A stretch of DNA of 64,000 nucleotides from Zygaena filipendulae (taxonomy: Eukaryota; Arthropoda; Insecta; Lepidoptera; Zygaenidae). Every line of letters begins with the position of its first letter. Position 1 is the first letter of the stretch. Below are positions 42,141 through 54,200 of this stretch, in pieces. A model generated the notes under the pieces. It did no database searches. It saw only the letters and a program-made list of their open reading frames with translations, and was not told the DNA's origin. Location of the stretch: the NCBI GenBank assembly GCA_907165275.2, contig OU015665.1, positions 6,386,001 to 6,450,000 of the forward strand, given 5' to 3'. The position numbers were made by a program, and so were the translations under genes.

Positions 42141-45100
42141 ATGGCTGAGATCCCAAGTAGCGATGGCTTAACGGAAGCCGAAAAACTACAAGGTAAATAA
42201 CATTTTACCTAAAAAATGATAATCTAGTATTTATTTTGCCAAAACGACAAAGCAGTAAACAAAGATTATTCTACATTCTAGAGGATGAACTAGTTCGAGA
42301 ATTGGAGCATAATACTAACGAAGATGACTCTGCCGAAATATCATTAGAGATCGAAGAGAAGTTGTTGAAAGATGAACCTGAATGTAAGCAATTTCATCGT
42401 CTATACTTCTCCTAGCTTTTTATTAATAGATTGAATTTATTTAGTTTTCGGTTCATTTACTTTGCAACTTTGAATTTGCTATCACTTTTTTTTTCTCTTT
42501 ATTTACCAAAACAAAAATTACGTTAATGCTACTGCTCCACCTGCGTTAACGTTAACGTTGATGTTAATGTCTAACGTTTAACGTTAATGGTAATGTTAGT
42601 AAGTTAACCCGTTAAAATGTTGGCCACATCTACGTAATGCCTAAATTAGTGCACTAATTTACGCATTAACACGTAGGTGGAGCAGTAGATAAAGATAAAG
42701 ATAGCTAACATATCACTTAAGAAACCACTATGGTTTATGAGGAAGATGCTATTTTATCCAGTAGGTAGGTAGATACAATTTTGATTAAGTAAAAATTAAT
42801 AATTTTTTAAATAAAATATAGTATACCTATTCAATACTATATAGATTACTAGTTAATCTAGGACAAGTGCACCAGCTTTATAATTATTGATGTCTCCATA
42901 TTATTTAAGAAGTAGAATTTTGGTTTATATTTAACATTTTTTTGTTTTATACTCTAGATCAACTCAGAGGGTAATTCATTAATTAGTCGGGGAACTAAGA
43001 AGCTAGCAGTTCTCTCGCCATACACATTATGAGTGCGTTGGGTGCATAACCGGTTTTGAGCCATTGCACTTGTGTATACAGGATGGTTAATTTCTTTCTT
43101 GAGTGAACTATTAAAAAAGTGTTCCTTCAGTAACATAAACTTAAATTGGATATGTACGGGTAGAATTTTGCAGTGCTTAAAGAGACCGATTTCATTGTTG
43201 CAAAATTGTATTTTAATTTTTTTAGACACTATTATTTTCCATAACTGCTCAATCCATACTGAACACGTGATTCTGCTAGAGAGTTATATAGCATTAGTTT
43301 GATTTTGAAAGGGATACAATCTGTACTTAATTTCAGATACAACATTGATGAATTATGGAGAGAGTGTACAAAGTTCTAACATTGAAAGTGAAATTATTGA
43401 AGCATACTCAGATAGCTCACAAAACGTAGAGACGATTCATAGAGCAGATGAACTTGGCAATATCTATACAGACAACCCTGAAAATTTCTTAGGATCACAG
43501 AACAATTCATTGGTAGATGTTACAGATCAATATGAACCTTACATAAATGATTACACTTTTAATAATTCACAAATTCATGATGTTGTACAAATAGAGAATA
43601 ATGATCAGAAACAGTTTAGCAATCAATATGAAGAGCAACAAGGTACAAATGAAGTTGAAGAAAGCAAAGATAATGAAATACCCAACATAAACGACTTTCA
43701 ACAAAGTGAATCTGCAAGTTTGTATGATTCTCATATGGGAGATGAGAATATGTCAGTAAGTGAGAGGGAAAAGGAAAAGAAAAGTAAAAGGGAACTTGAA
43801 GAAGAAGAGAGAGAAAAGATGCAGTGAGTACATTTTCAGCAATTTAAACCTTGTAACAAATGTCAATTTTTTATTTATTTTTTATTTTATTTATTTGTTC
43901 TTACATGCTTGCTTAAAAACTAGTGGCAGGAGCTCCCAGTAGGCTTGCGTGCGTGCCGTGTCAATTGGACAAAAATACGCAATAGTGTGTTAACCCACAT
44001 TGGAGAAATTTTGAGTAAATCGTGTTTTAAAATGAATGAAATGATAGTGCCATTTTTTGACATTATTTTATGTTCAAACAATGTAGTAAGGGAAACAATA
44101 TTTAAATAACATCCTACAATCCCTACTAATATTATAAATGCGAAAGTAACTCTGTCTATCTATCTTTCTGTCTGTCTGTTACGTTTCATGCCTTAACGGC
44201 TCCACCAATCATCACATAATTTTGCTATTTTGCATACATGTTGTCAAGGGAACAGAAAAGGACATAGCGTACTTTTTATCCCTGAATTCCCGCGGAAACT
44301 CCGAAATTAACGCTGGTAAAACTGTATTAAATTTTGAATACGATAAGTTGTCAGGGGTATAGAAAAAGATATAGGGTACTTTTATCCCAAAACTCCGAGG
44401 AATCTCCGAAATTAACGCGGGTGAAACCGCGAGGAACAGCTAGTTCTTAATAAAGTGTTCTGTATCAATAACTCAATTTTGTGGGTTATCATGTGAATGC
44501 TTATGAGCAGTACCGGATAATCAAATCAATTCTATGCCGTGACTTTTCAAACTGTGACATTGGCAGAATCATAGTCAAAACGGTGGAGCCTTTAAAAACA
44601 ACAAATTGGAATTGGAGCATCCAATTATTATTAGTTCTCAACACATCTGCTACTAATATGATGATTAATCATATACTTCTAACTAATAATAATTTTTTTA
44701 TTGTAGTGATAACTTCAATTATATTACAGAGTTCTTGTGTCCAACTTTACTGAAGAACAGTTGAATAGATATGAAATGTACAGACGAGCTGCTTTCCCCA
44801 AAGCTGCAGTGAAGCGTTTGATGCAGACAATAACCGGTTGCTCAGTGGGACAAAATGTTGTCATTGCTATGTCCGGTATTGCAAAAGTTTTTGTCGGAGA
44901 AGTGGTTGAAGAAGGTTAGTTATTATTTCCCTTTGTACCATTAGTACTGAGTAGTAAAACTGGTTTTTCTAATGATACATCTTTCTTTTTATTTTTTTCT
45001 TGAGCTAGTAATAGTAATAGTGACCTTCCATATATAGGCTATTTAACTACTTTTTTTTCTAAATTCTATTTAGTCCGTCAGTTAATTAAAATATACCTGG

Positions 45101-45598
45101 ATAAAGTGCATTAAAGTTTGGGGGCTTGTAACAGTCGTAACGTAATATGTAGCTAAAAACTGTGCCTGCTTGTGACGTCATGCGACATTTCGACTCAACA
45201 TATCTCCGTTATTTTTTGCTTACGTGAAAAAAGGAAAGATACGTGTCTAGTATTTTTTATAAATCTACACGACGGGCTAAAAAAAAAAATTGCCTATTCA
45301 CAGTAGTCTCCGTTTTATATTGAAAATTTAATAGTCAATAGCTAGTTTTTTGTCATGTTTACTATTTCAGCAAGTAATTTTCAATAACTAAAATTCTCTT
45401 GTTTACTATAACTTGCCTAAACTATTCATAAATCTAGTTTTTTTAATGTTTGTTCTTGTTATAGCTCTAGAAGTGTTAGAAAAATCTGGAGAAGCTGGAC
45501 CCTTGCAACCAAAACACCTGAGAGAAGCTCTGCGCAGGCTGAGGATGAGAGGTGCCATACCCTCCAAGAAAGCTCATAGGAGCATGTTCAGGCTTTAA
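42141..45598 (+). CDS. TAF11: Transcription initiation factor TFIID subunit 11 (5 exons)
   Basis: TAF11 pairs with TAF13 through a histone fold within TFIID and contacts TFIIA and TBP (family knowledge). Exons: 42141-42192, 42282-42383, 43337-43823, 44730-44914 and 45465-45598. Phases agree at every joint, giving 319 aa. Residues 1-190 are acidic and Ser/Asn/Glu-rich, likely disordered, and end in a Lys/Glu-rich run ([20 protein letters not shown]). The TAFII28 histone-fold domain fills about 214-319 and is strongly conserved: [54 protein letters not shown], then [19 protein letters not shown] and the terminal MFRL. The domain is split between exons 4 and 5 inside VVEEALEVLE. AATAAA at 45707-45712 is the likely poly(A) signal. 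Introns 2 and 3 hold a MITE, a LINE scrap and a family A repeat. Confidence 0.96.
42529..42688. mobile_element. 160-bp GTTAAC-rich MITE (TAF11 intron 2)
   Basis: The ends CTACTGCTCCACCTGCGTTAA and, inverted, TTAACACGTAGGTGGAGCAG TAG match over about 22 bp. The interior repeats AACGTTAA in several forms. A truncated relative lies at 19728-19866. Confidence 0.68.
42954..43229 (-). pseudogene. Non-LTR retrotransposon RT C-terminal fragment
   Basis: A 91-codon minus-strand frame with [19 protein letters not shown] and, later, [20 protein letters not shown], the order expected near the C-terminus of Jockey/CR1-type LINE proteins. It is isolated in TAF11 intron 2, antisense, with no upstream RT domains. 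Confidence 0.55.
44128..44446 (-). repeat. Two fused family A copies (TAF11 intron 3)
   Basis: The minus-strand head GGGTGAAACCGCGAGGAACA GCTAG at the right end, and a second TTCCCGCGGAAACTCCGAAA 110 bp to its left. Confidence 0.7.
45080..45315. repeat. Family B dispersed repeat copy (TAF11 intron 4)
   Basis: GTGACGTCATGCGACATTTC and ATCTACACGACGGGCTAAAA, parallel to the 23830-24630 and 30200-30400 copies. Confidence 0.55.
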
Positions 45599-45706
45599 AA
45601 AACCTATGTAAATTATGATAAAAGCAATAAGTGGTACAGTCAACTTCAAAAGTAGTTCACACTTTTGGTAGTTGTACCTTATTTCAATGGCAATAACTGT
45701 CAAAGG

Positions 45707-45712
45707 AATAAA
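45707..45712 (+). terminator. TAF11 poly(A) signal
   Basis: AATAAA 109 nt after the TAF11 stop codon. Confidence 0.6.
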
Positions 45713-45861
45713 ATATTTTCGATGGCGATGTACTTTGTATGTTTGTAAATAGTAACTAATTTCTATTTAGGTATACATACGGATATTGTTTCATAACTTT
45801 CACATAATATTTATGTACCTGTAAATTGGTGTGTGAAAAAGTGATTTAGTTTATATAATGG

Positions 45862-46052
45862 CTAGCTGTTCCTCGCGGTATCACCAGCGTTAGTTTCGAA
45901 GATTCTGCAGGCATTCTTGGGCATAAAATACCCAAAGTCCTTTTCTGTACCCTTGACATTGTGTATGCAAAATTTCATGATGATCGATTAAGCCATTGGA
46001 GCATGAAAGTGTAACAAACAAACCAACTCACATTCGCATACAAATTAGTAAA
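45862..46052 (+). repeat. Family A repeat
   Basis: GCTAGCTGTTCCTCGCGGTA at the left and the tail GATCGATTAAGCCATTGGAG, ending near CATTCGCATACAAATTAG. Confidence 0.65.
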
Positions 46053-46297
46053 GAAAGCTTTCATAACAATATGATGGTGTGAAGTACAGACAAACATTCC
46101 GACGAATACTAAAAAAATATTATTATGACCTTATGTTGTTGATTTAATAGCTCCTTGGATTGTTAAAAAATTTTTACTAACAAAAATTAGGTCAAGTTTG
46201 TTTATACTCACGCCCGATTGACGATGATAATAATCTCTAAAGAATAGAAAGCTTTCCGATAGTATTTTTAAGTAGCGCGGCGTATATGTAAGACTTC

Positions 46298-46473
46298 ACG
46301 ACCGCACTCAGAGTCGTTTTTAATGATTACTTAATTTTAAGAAATGATTAATTTTTAAAACAACAGCCGCACTCCGAGACGTGAGAATGAACGTGTCTAA
46401 TAGTGGCAGGTTTGTTGTAAAAATCTTCACTTAAAAATAAGTAATCATTAAAACGACTCTGAGTGTGGCCGTT
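46298..46473. mobile_element. 176-bp MITE with 44-bp inverted ends
   Basis: The left arm 46298-46341 (CCGCACTCAGAGTCGTTTTT, AATGATTACTTA) pairs with the right arm 46430-46473 with few mismatches. The centre repeats the CCGCACTCCGAGACGTG motif. Confidence 0.72.
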
Positions 46474-46474
46474 A

Positions 46475-48205
46475 TAATTTTGTAGGGTTGCCGTATAATG
46501 GATACGTAAAGAAACTATCGTTAGATTAGTATTCAGTGTCATTCATCCGTAAATTCACTCATCACGTTCACATTTCGATTTCAGAAGAAAAATTGTGATA
46601 ATAAAAAGAAATCTAATTAAATGTTAATTTATTACATGATAAATTGTTATTTTATTAAAAACATATAGTACAACAGTAACTAAGGATTATTTATAGTTTT
46701 AATTTAAAAACCTTTGAAAATAAAATCAGTCTTGTTAAAATGGCCAAACTAACAATGATGTGCTGAAGAGACTCTCGTAGGTAAATACATGGAAACAACA
46801 ATCGCAATAAAAAATATATGGTGTTTAACAATAAAATTGCAAATAAACAAAAAACGCAAAATTCTACTAAATATCCAAACAATAATATGATCGGTACAAT
46901 ATTATCGACAGTAAGTTATGTACAGATTTCACAAAGTTATTGAAGAAGAAAACGTTTAGATAACCAAATTGTGTTTTATTTAATAATAGTATTATCACAG
47001 ATTTTTCAATTGTTATTTTTTGGCGATTGTCGACTATTAAAATTATACAATGTGGGCACGTACAAATTATACATAGTCAGCATCAGAAACATGTAATCAC
47101 TTTTAACAGTTTACATATTTGTGTGTTTACATATCACACTCAGCACTATCAAAATTGTTATTCGAGGCAGACTGCTCAAAAATCTAAAATAAATTTTAAA
47201 ATGTGATATAAGGCTGACATCATTATTCCATTTGTTAAAAGATATGAATTATCTATGCATACGAAAAGGCACTATTTTAAATAAATATTTGGTAACATAA
47301 GAGATATTTCAACATCTATACAGATCTACAATAGTGTAAGTACCTAATAGTGGTTTCGCTTTAAAATTACCTATCTTTATTAATATGTATTATAGAAACT
47401 GGTCCAAGTTTTTTTGCTCAGTTTTCATCTATTGATCATTCGTAGTTAGTTGGAATTTGGCAAAATACAGAATAGTTACAAATTCATACTTTTGTGCGTA
47501 AAATGCAATCTCCTTCTTGCACTTCAAGTACTTAATAGACGTCAACAAGTATGTATTTCATTTCATAAAAAGCGCATGGTTTAAACTTTAATGTAGATAT
47601 TTAGCACGCCTAAGTATACATTGTTATTTTATACTTTCGTAAACAAAGTATATTCAGTAAGTTAAGTTAGTTGTATAGATTGGATAAATTAACATTATTT
47701 TGCCAATACGAATATTATCGTCATACATACTTAAATACACGACTTTCGTTTGACGATCGACGAACTATCGTTTCGATCGTAACTCGTAACACAAAGTTTG
47801 AAATAAAATCGACGAGCGATTACATCCGTTCAAATGGTAAAACTGATCGTAATGAACGACGATGCAATGTATCTTAAACCGATGTATCTTACTACTCATA
47901 GTATTTTACATAGACATGAGTGGTTAGATAGTTGTATGTCGTCGAACGAAAGTGGAGGCGTCGTTACTCGTTACTAATTCCGCTAATACACGTCATGTCA
48001 TTGGGAGGCTGTTATTATAATGACTATCCGTCGTCGTAACGCATCAGACGACAACCGATTTCCCCACGCTTACGTATAAATGGAGCACACGAGCGCCGCG
48101 CCTGGCCGTGCGACTGGCCGCATGCGCCTCGGGCGCTCGATGACAGCACCGTCGAAGCACCCAACGTCAAACTATTCAGAGACTAGAAATTGCTTTCACG
48201 TGGTT
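46475..48205 (-). other. Intergenic / probable 3' UTR of the ZC2HC1 gene
   Basis: No reading frame can be supported. Minus-strand AATAAA words occur near 46980 and 47375, either of which could end a long 3' UTR. Confidence 0.4.
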
Positions 48206-51200
48206 TTAAACCGCGAGCCTTCTCACGCCGCACTCGATGCAGAACTTGGCCGTGTCGACGGGGAACTTGCAGCCGCACTCGTGGCAGAAGCGCGAGAGCC
48301 TCGGCGCGGCGAGGGCGGCGGCGGGGGCGGCGGCGGCGGCGGCGGGGGCGGGCGGGTCGCGGCGCCCGCGCAGCGACGCCTCGGAGCCGCTCGAGCTGCC
48401 GAGCGCCGCGCGCCGCGACGACGCGCGCGAGCTCACGCGCTTCTCTGCGCGTTAAAATATACATACGTCTAAACATAGTACGCCTACCACTTATTTTCAA
48501 GTATCTATATGAAGCCAGTGGGAAAAGGTTAATTATAAATACGAAAGCAATTGTCTATTACGCTATCACGTCTGAAGGGCTCAATAACCGATCGTCATAA
48601 AATTTTGCATACACATTGTCAGGGGTACAGAGAAGGACATGGGATGCGTTTTTTGTCCCGGAATTACTGCGGAAACTCCGAAATTAACGCGGGTGAAACC
48701 GCGGGGCACAGCTAGTCTTATATATTTTATTTAAATCGAGACAAACTCCGAAATTACTGAATCGAATACTTGGTCAAACTTGAGAGATAGGGTGCTCTTT
48801 TTCCCGCAATTCCCCCGTGAACTCCGAAATTACAACCGACATTACAGATAGATCACCGAAATTTTTAATGGAATGATAGAGATTAGAATACCTACGTATA
48901 ATTTTTAAACTTTATCATTTATAAATTTTAGTACTGTTCAACGCACATTCAACTGTTTTTGTGCTTCAACTTCATACAATTGATCCCATATAATTTTTAA
49001 TGAAACTGTCGCTCTTAGTATGATCCACCTTTAGTATGATGTTCGGCCTCCTTGTGTGCGGTGTGGGCGCCCACACCGAGCGGCCCGTCCCGCTCGGCGG
49101 AGCGCTCCATCGCGAGGAACTCGTCGCTGGACGTGGAGCGCGCGTCGTCCCGGAGCGCGCCCGCGCCCGCGCCCGCGCCAGGCTCGCATGCGGCGGGGCT
49201 CTGCCCCAGCGACGCGGACGGCTCCTTCGCGTTGCACAACGACAACTTCGACGGAGACACTCGGTTCAAGCTGAAATTTTGTTAACATTTTTTCTTTTAT
49301 TTTTTTTTTTCAAAATGCCTCCATTAAGTTGCCAGTCTTATATTTTATGACTCATTAAAATACTAGAAAAGCTATGATCCACATTCTCTATCGCTTTTCT
49401 GACAGGATTTGGTATAGAATGTACGAAGAATTTCATAATGGTCCATCGATAATAATTAAAGAAATTATTTATAAGAAGTGAATGCAGTTGTTTAGTATAT
49501 ACTATAGTTTTATCATTTAAGGTTATTGTAGCTAATAATAGATCACGTGGTTAAACAAGCACGATTTCGTGTTCATAATTATTAATTACTCTATTAGTGG
49601 TCGAATCTCGCAAGAAATAGTAGGAAACTTTGAAATATAATTATGTAGTAACGATCAGCGCACAGCCCAAACTTGAAATTTTGCATCAGACTTCCTTTTA
49701 TAAAAGGAACATTATAAAAAGAGAAACCTCTTAAACGTAAAATCTAGGTGTCGTAACATGCATTGTCTTTGTTTAGTCGCGTGTCTATGTTTCTAAAATT
49801 TTCATTAGATATTACATAATTTACCTTACTAACCTGCTATAAGCTGAATCGTTACTCATTTTCCCGTTGGGTGTGTGGGATCCATTGGAAGTATTGTCGA
49901 CTTTCTTCAGACTCTTTCGGTCACATTTCACGCGTTTCGCTGTTCCGTTGTAAGTGTGAACATTATAGTTTACGACGACCTCTTTGTTCGTGCTGTTTTC
50001 CGTTTTCTCGGATTCGTAAAATCTATCGAAATCCTTCAGTGACTGCATCAAGTCTTGTTCCAATTGTTCCGTTTTGTGGCGACTTCTCCCACCGTCAGTT
50101 TTGTTCGTATTCTTCTTTTGAATGGAATCAAGAAGGGATGTGGAACGTTTGACAGAGGAGGGGAATAGGTTCTCGCTCACAACATTGTTACTGCTAAAAT
50201 TAAGAGACATGGATTTATTAACCGGTATCAAACCGTTACTACCGCTACTTATCAATTTAGGGGAAGGACTACCGCTATTCAACTCTGGCGTTGCTTTACT
50301 GCCCGAAAGTTCGGCCTGCCTCACAACCCTAGTGGTGGAACTACATGTACGTTTGTTCTCATTCTTGTGTTTAATTATTTCGTCATCAAACGTAGTCATA
50401 AATTCTTCCAAATCAAAATCCTCACACAAAGAATCGTCATCTCTGACGGAGGTTTTTGAAGCGATACTTTGCTCCAATGACGACATAATTTTGTCATATT
50501 GGGCGCTTAAATCATCCACGATTGGCGCAGTTTTGTTTATATTAGCGTTATTATTTGTTTCTATATCGCATGAATTTTTAGTTATGTATGTTTCATAATT
50601 GTTGTTTTTATTATTTCGGTTGAATGAATCGAATTTGGCCGGTAAATTTTCTGTTGTAAGAAGGGATTCCATGCTACTAATGATGTCTGGGTTATTTAAA
50701 ATCGTGTTAACGTTTATGGGCAAGTTATCGTTTTCGTTGATCAATCTGGGATCTATGTAGTTACTGTCGGTCATGGACGAGGTATCATTGGCGAGAATTA
50801 AATCTAGAGTTATAAAATCCTTTTTTTCCTCGTCCTTTTTTATCTTATCAAGCTTTAGGGGCTGCTTGATTGTAGATCTTTGGAAACTGTGATACATGGA
50901 TGTGGCAATTTTAGGGATCTTGTCTTTTGGTTTTGGCGTGCTATTACTTGACGCCGTATAACTCGAAAAAGATCTATTTAAACTATTATTACGACTAAAA
51001 TTAGATTTTCCTACAGTACTAAGGTTTTCTTTACTCGATTTCGTAAAGGTTGTGTTTAATTTTTGTTGACTAGATTTTCTGTCATTTCTATTAATTCTAA
51101 ACGAACTGCACCTGCCCAAAGGGCTGGTGCTATTACTGTCATTGTTCGTACTGCCGAAAGATTTCATTCTATGTAACGTAGGCGTTTTCTGGTAAGTTTT

Positions 51201-54200
51201 GTTGAGTGTGTCTTTCATCATTTTAGTGTTAGCGGTTCGCAGATATGAGGAAGGGGTTTTTTCTTTTTCAGGACGAAGACTGGGAAGGGTTCTGCTGTGA
51301 TCTTTGGAGTTTTGTAATCTTTGTGGGATATTAGTTTCGGAAGACATAAGCTCTTTCATTTGTCTAGCAGCAGATACGAAAGGATCATAATTGTCGTCGA
51401 GCCTGAAAAATATTATTTCAAACATTATAGTCATTAATATAACAAACGTGTTTGATCGGGATGAAGCAGTCAAAAGAAGAGGATAAATGACATTACAACT
51501 AAGGAAATGGGATTAACAAAGTAACGTAACCTTCTATTCTCTATTCTTGGCAACTTAAGTGGCGGCGGCTCGCACGCAGACTGATCGCTGTTTTCATCTT
51601 TGACTATGAATGTCTGATATTTGCTGTCACTCTTGTTTTGCTCCCCTAACATTCTATATTTCTTGCCAGATTTATATATCTTTTGCATTCGTTTTTTAGT
51701 ACAAGCAATTTTTTTTTCTGGTTTGTTTTCATTTATCGATGGTAATCTGAACTCTAAAGTATCCTTTTTTATATCAAAATAATTCTTCTCCAATGGTTTT
51801 TCATCGTATAATTTTAATTCATAAACAGTTATGTGTTCCATGTCACTGACTTTCCTTTGTGCGTCAGTTTCAAATACTACAGTTTCATCTACTTTCTCAC
51901 TAGTTCCTTCCAATAGCTCTTTTAAATTACTCTTCAATTCTTCAAATGTATCTGAAAAAATCTTTTTTACTGGTTCCGTGATGTCAATGTTACTATTACA
52001 AAGGGCTTCAAGAGAATTTGTGTTTGGCGTGTGGAAGTTTTCCGTATTTTCATCCATAGCTATTTTTTCATCAGACTTTTCATTACTCATCATTTTGTCC
52101 GTTAAATTTATAAATTCATCTAAGTCTTCTTGCTTTTCTGTTAATTTCGTATAAGTGTCACCACTGCCGTGTCGACATGTAATATCGTTGCGTTCTTCGT
52201 AACTATTATCATCATACTTGTTCTCAATAGAATCGTCAAACTCTTCATGAATATCATTTTCGTAACATTCCTCAAGGTGTTCCGCCGAAAGATTATTAAA
52301 ATCTTCATAGATTTTTTCGCTGGTTGAATCGTGTTTAACTTCAAGTAAACTATCAGGATTTTTAGTGTTTATTTTTATGCTTTCCACAAGCTGAGGATCA
52401 TTTGTCGCTTCACTCTGAAGATACTCAGAGTTACTTGTGGTTATCATCGAGTGATCTAGGTTCGATATAGAAACATACTCCTTCGAATCTCCATCACTTC
52501 GATTGTAATTTTCAGTTATTTGTATGTCACAAGAGCTAACCATAACTGGATTTTTATAAAGTAGTTCTATTTTAGGTTCAGATACATTATCATTTTTATT
52601 GACATCACGAATGTCCGTCGGACTTTTTTTCTTTTTACTAGCTTTTTTAGGATCCACCGTATCATGAATGATGCATGGAACACAGGGGCACAAAAGTTCA
52701 GTATTTGTGCCCACCGATTGACAAGTCTTATCAAGACCTGACTTTGGAGTATGGTCCTCGAGACTGTCTAAGCTCATGCTACTTTCTTTTAACAAAGTAT
52801 TATTTTCTTTTTTAACTCTTCCCTTTAACTGTTTTATAACTTTGGGAGCGTCGGAATCTTTTTCTGTTACATGTTTAGATAAACCTTTATTCGTAAGCGG
52901 TTTCGTCTTGCTTGTGTTCGGTATAGAAGTTTTAACATTTGTGTCGCATGTTGTCTTAGTTTTAAATTTTGCATTATCTGTAGCTGTTCTATCGACTGCA
53001 CTGTCTGGTTTTTTGCCACCCTTTTTAAGCAAAGGTATTTGACTCTTATCAGACAATTTTTGATCCAGAGTCTCAACTGTTTCCGATTGTTTTTTAATTC
53101 TTTCACTGTATTTACTAGCGATTTGTTCAAGCTTCTTTAGCTGTTGCTGTTTTTTTAATGAATATCTGTTTTTAATTTTTTTTGGAGACACATGTTTTAC
53201 TAGGCTCGGGTTAATGTTACTTTGTTGGACGGTGGATGGTTTAGGGTCTTCTTTACTTCTATGAAAGAGGAAAGGAAGGTTTGTTAGGTTCAGATTCGTA
53301 TCTAAACAAACAAGGAGACAGGAACGAACAAAACAACCAAAATATGAAATTAATAAAATTAATTATGATCAACTAATAACTTCCTTCCTTTCCCCTCATT
53401 TGCTAAATGGGATAGATGCATGTGTCTCTTAATTACCTGGAGCTACTCAGATCCCTCGCGAGCCTGGCTTGTCTCGCTTTGACGTTGGCATCGCCCGACG
53501 ACTTATTCTGCGACGTCCGAGAGTTCCTTATGACAGGAATATGCGGCGAAGTGTCTTCGTGGCAGTCGTTGCTTGAAACCGACTCTGGAATCCAAGTTGA
53601 GTTATTTTACGATAAGTGTCATCCGCTTTTTTCAAACGCAAAAAATTCAGGATAATTAACTCGTCTTGTGTATTTGTGTTGACCCGGGCAACATACACAC
53701 AAAAAAAAGTTGTATATAAATCCGTCCTAGTTTGCGCGTGATGCGCCTATATAGTCAAACTATTTATTCTCCATCAGGCTCAAATTAAAGTCAAGATTTT
53801 TGAGGAACGGTTAAATCATGCCATTTCTATAGTATGCGAATAGCAGTCGGGTCTCAATAGGAGGCAGTTTTATTCAAAATTATTTCATTTATTACAGTTA
53901 TCGTGGGAAATATTACGGACAGACATGATAGCTCAACGGCTGGAGCGTTCGGATCATACGCCGCTGCAAGGCGTAGGTTCAAATATCAACAATAAACTTG
54001 ATCTGTCGGTGAAGAAAAACACCGTAAGGGAACCACAGCATGATGGTACCTAGTGCAATCTGTAATGCTTGATTGGCAAGTTTAATTTTTAGAAAACGTC
54101 GTTTTATCTGTGTTTGGTACTGCGCTATCTATACATATATGTAAAATGCTTTATCCTGAATGACTGATGGATCAACGCACAGCCTAAAACCGCTGATCGT

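Noticed and set aside
48080..48600. Overlapping Arg/Ala/Gly-rich plus-strand frames
   Set aside because: Antisense shadows of the last ZC2HC1 exon and its Ala-rich tract.
53920..54000. tRNA gene
   Set aside because: A- and B-box-like words are present, but arms do not pair as a cloverleaf and a SINE-like body follows.
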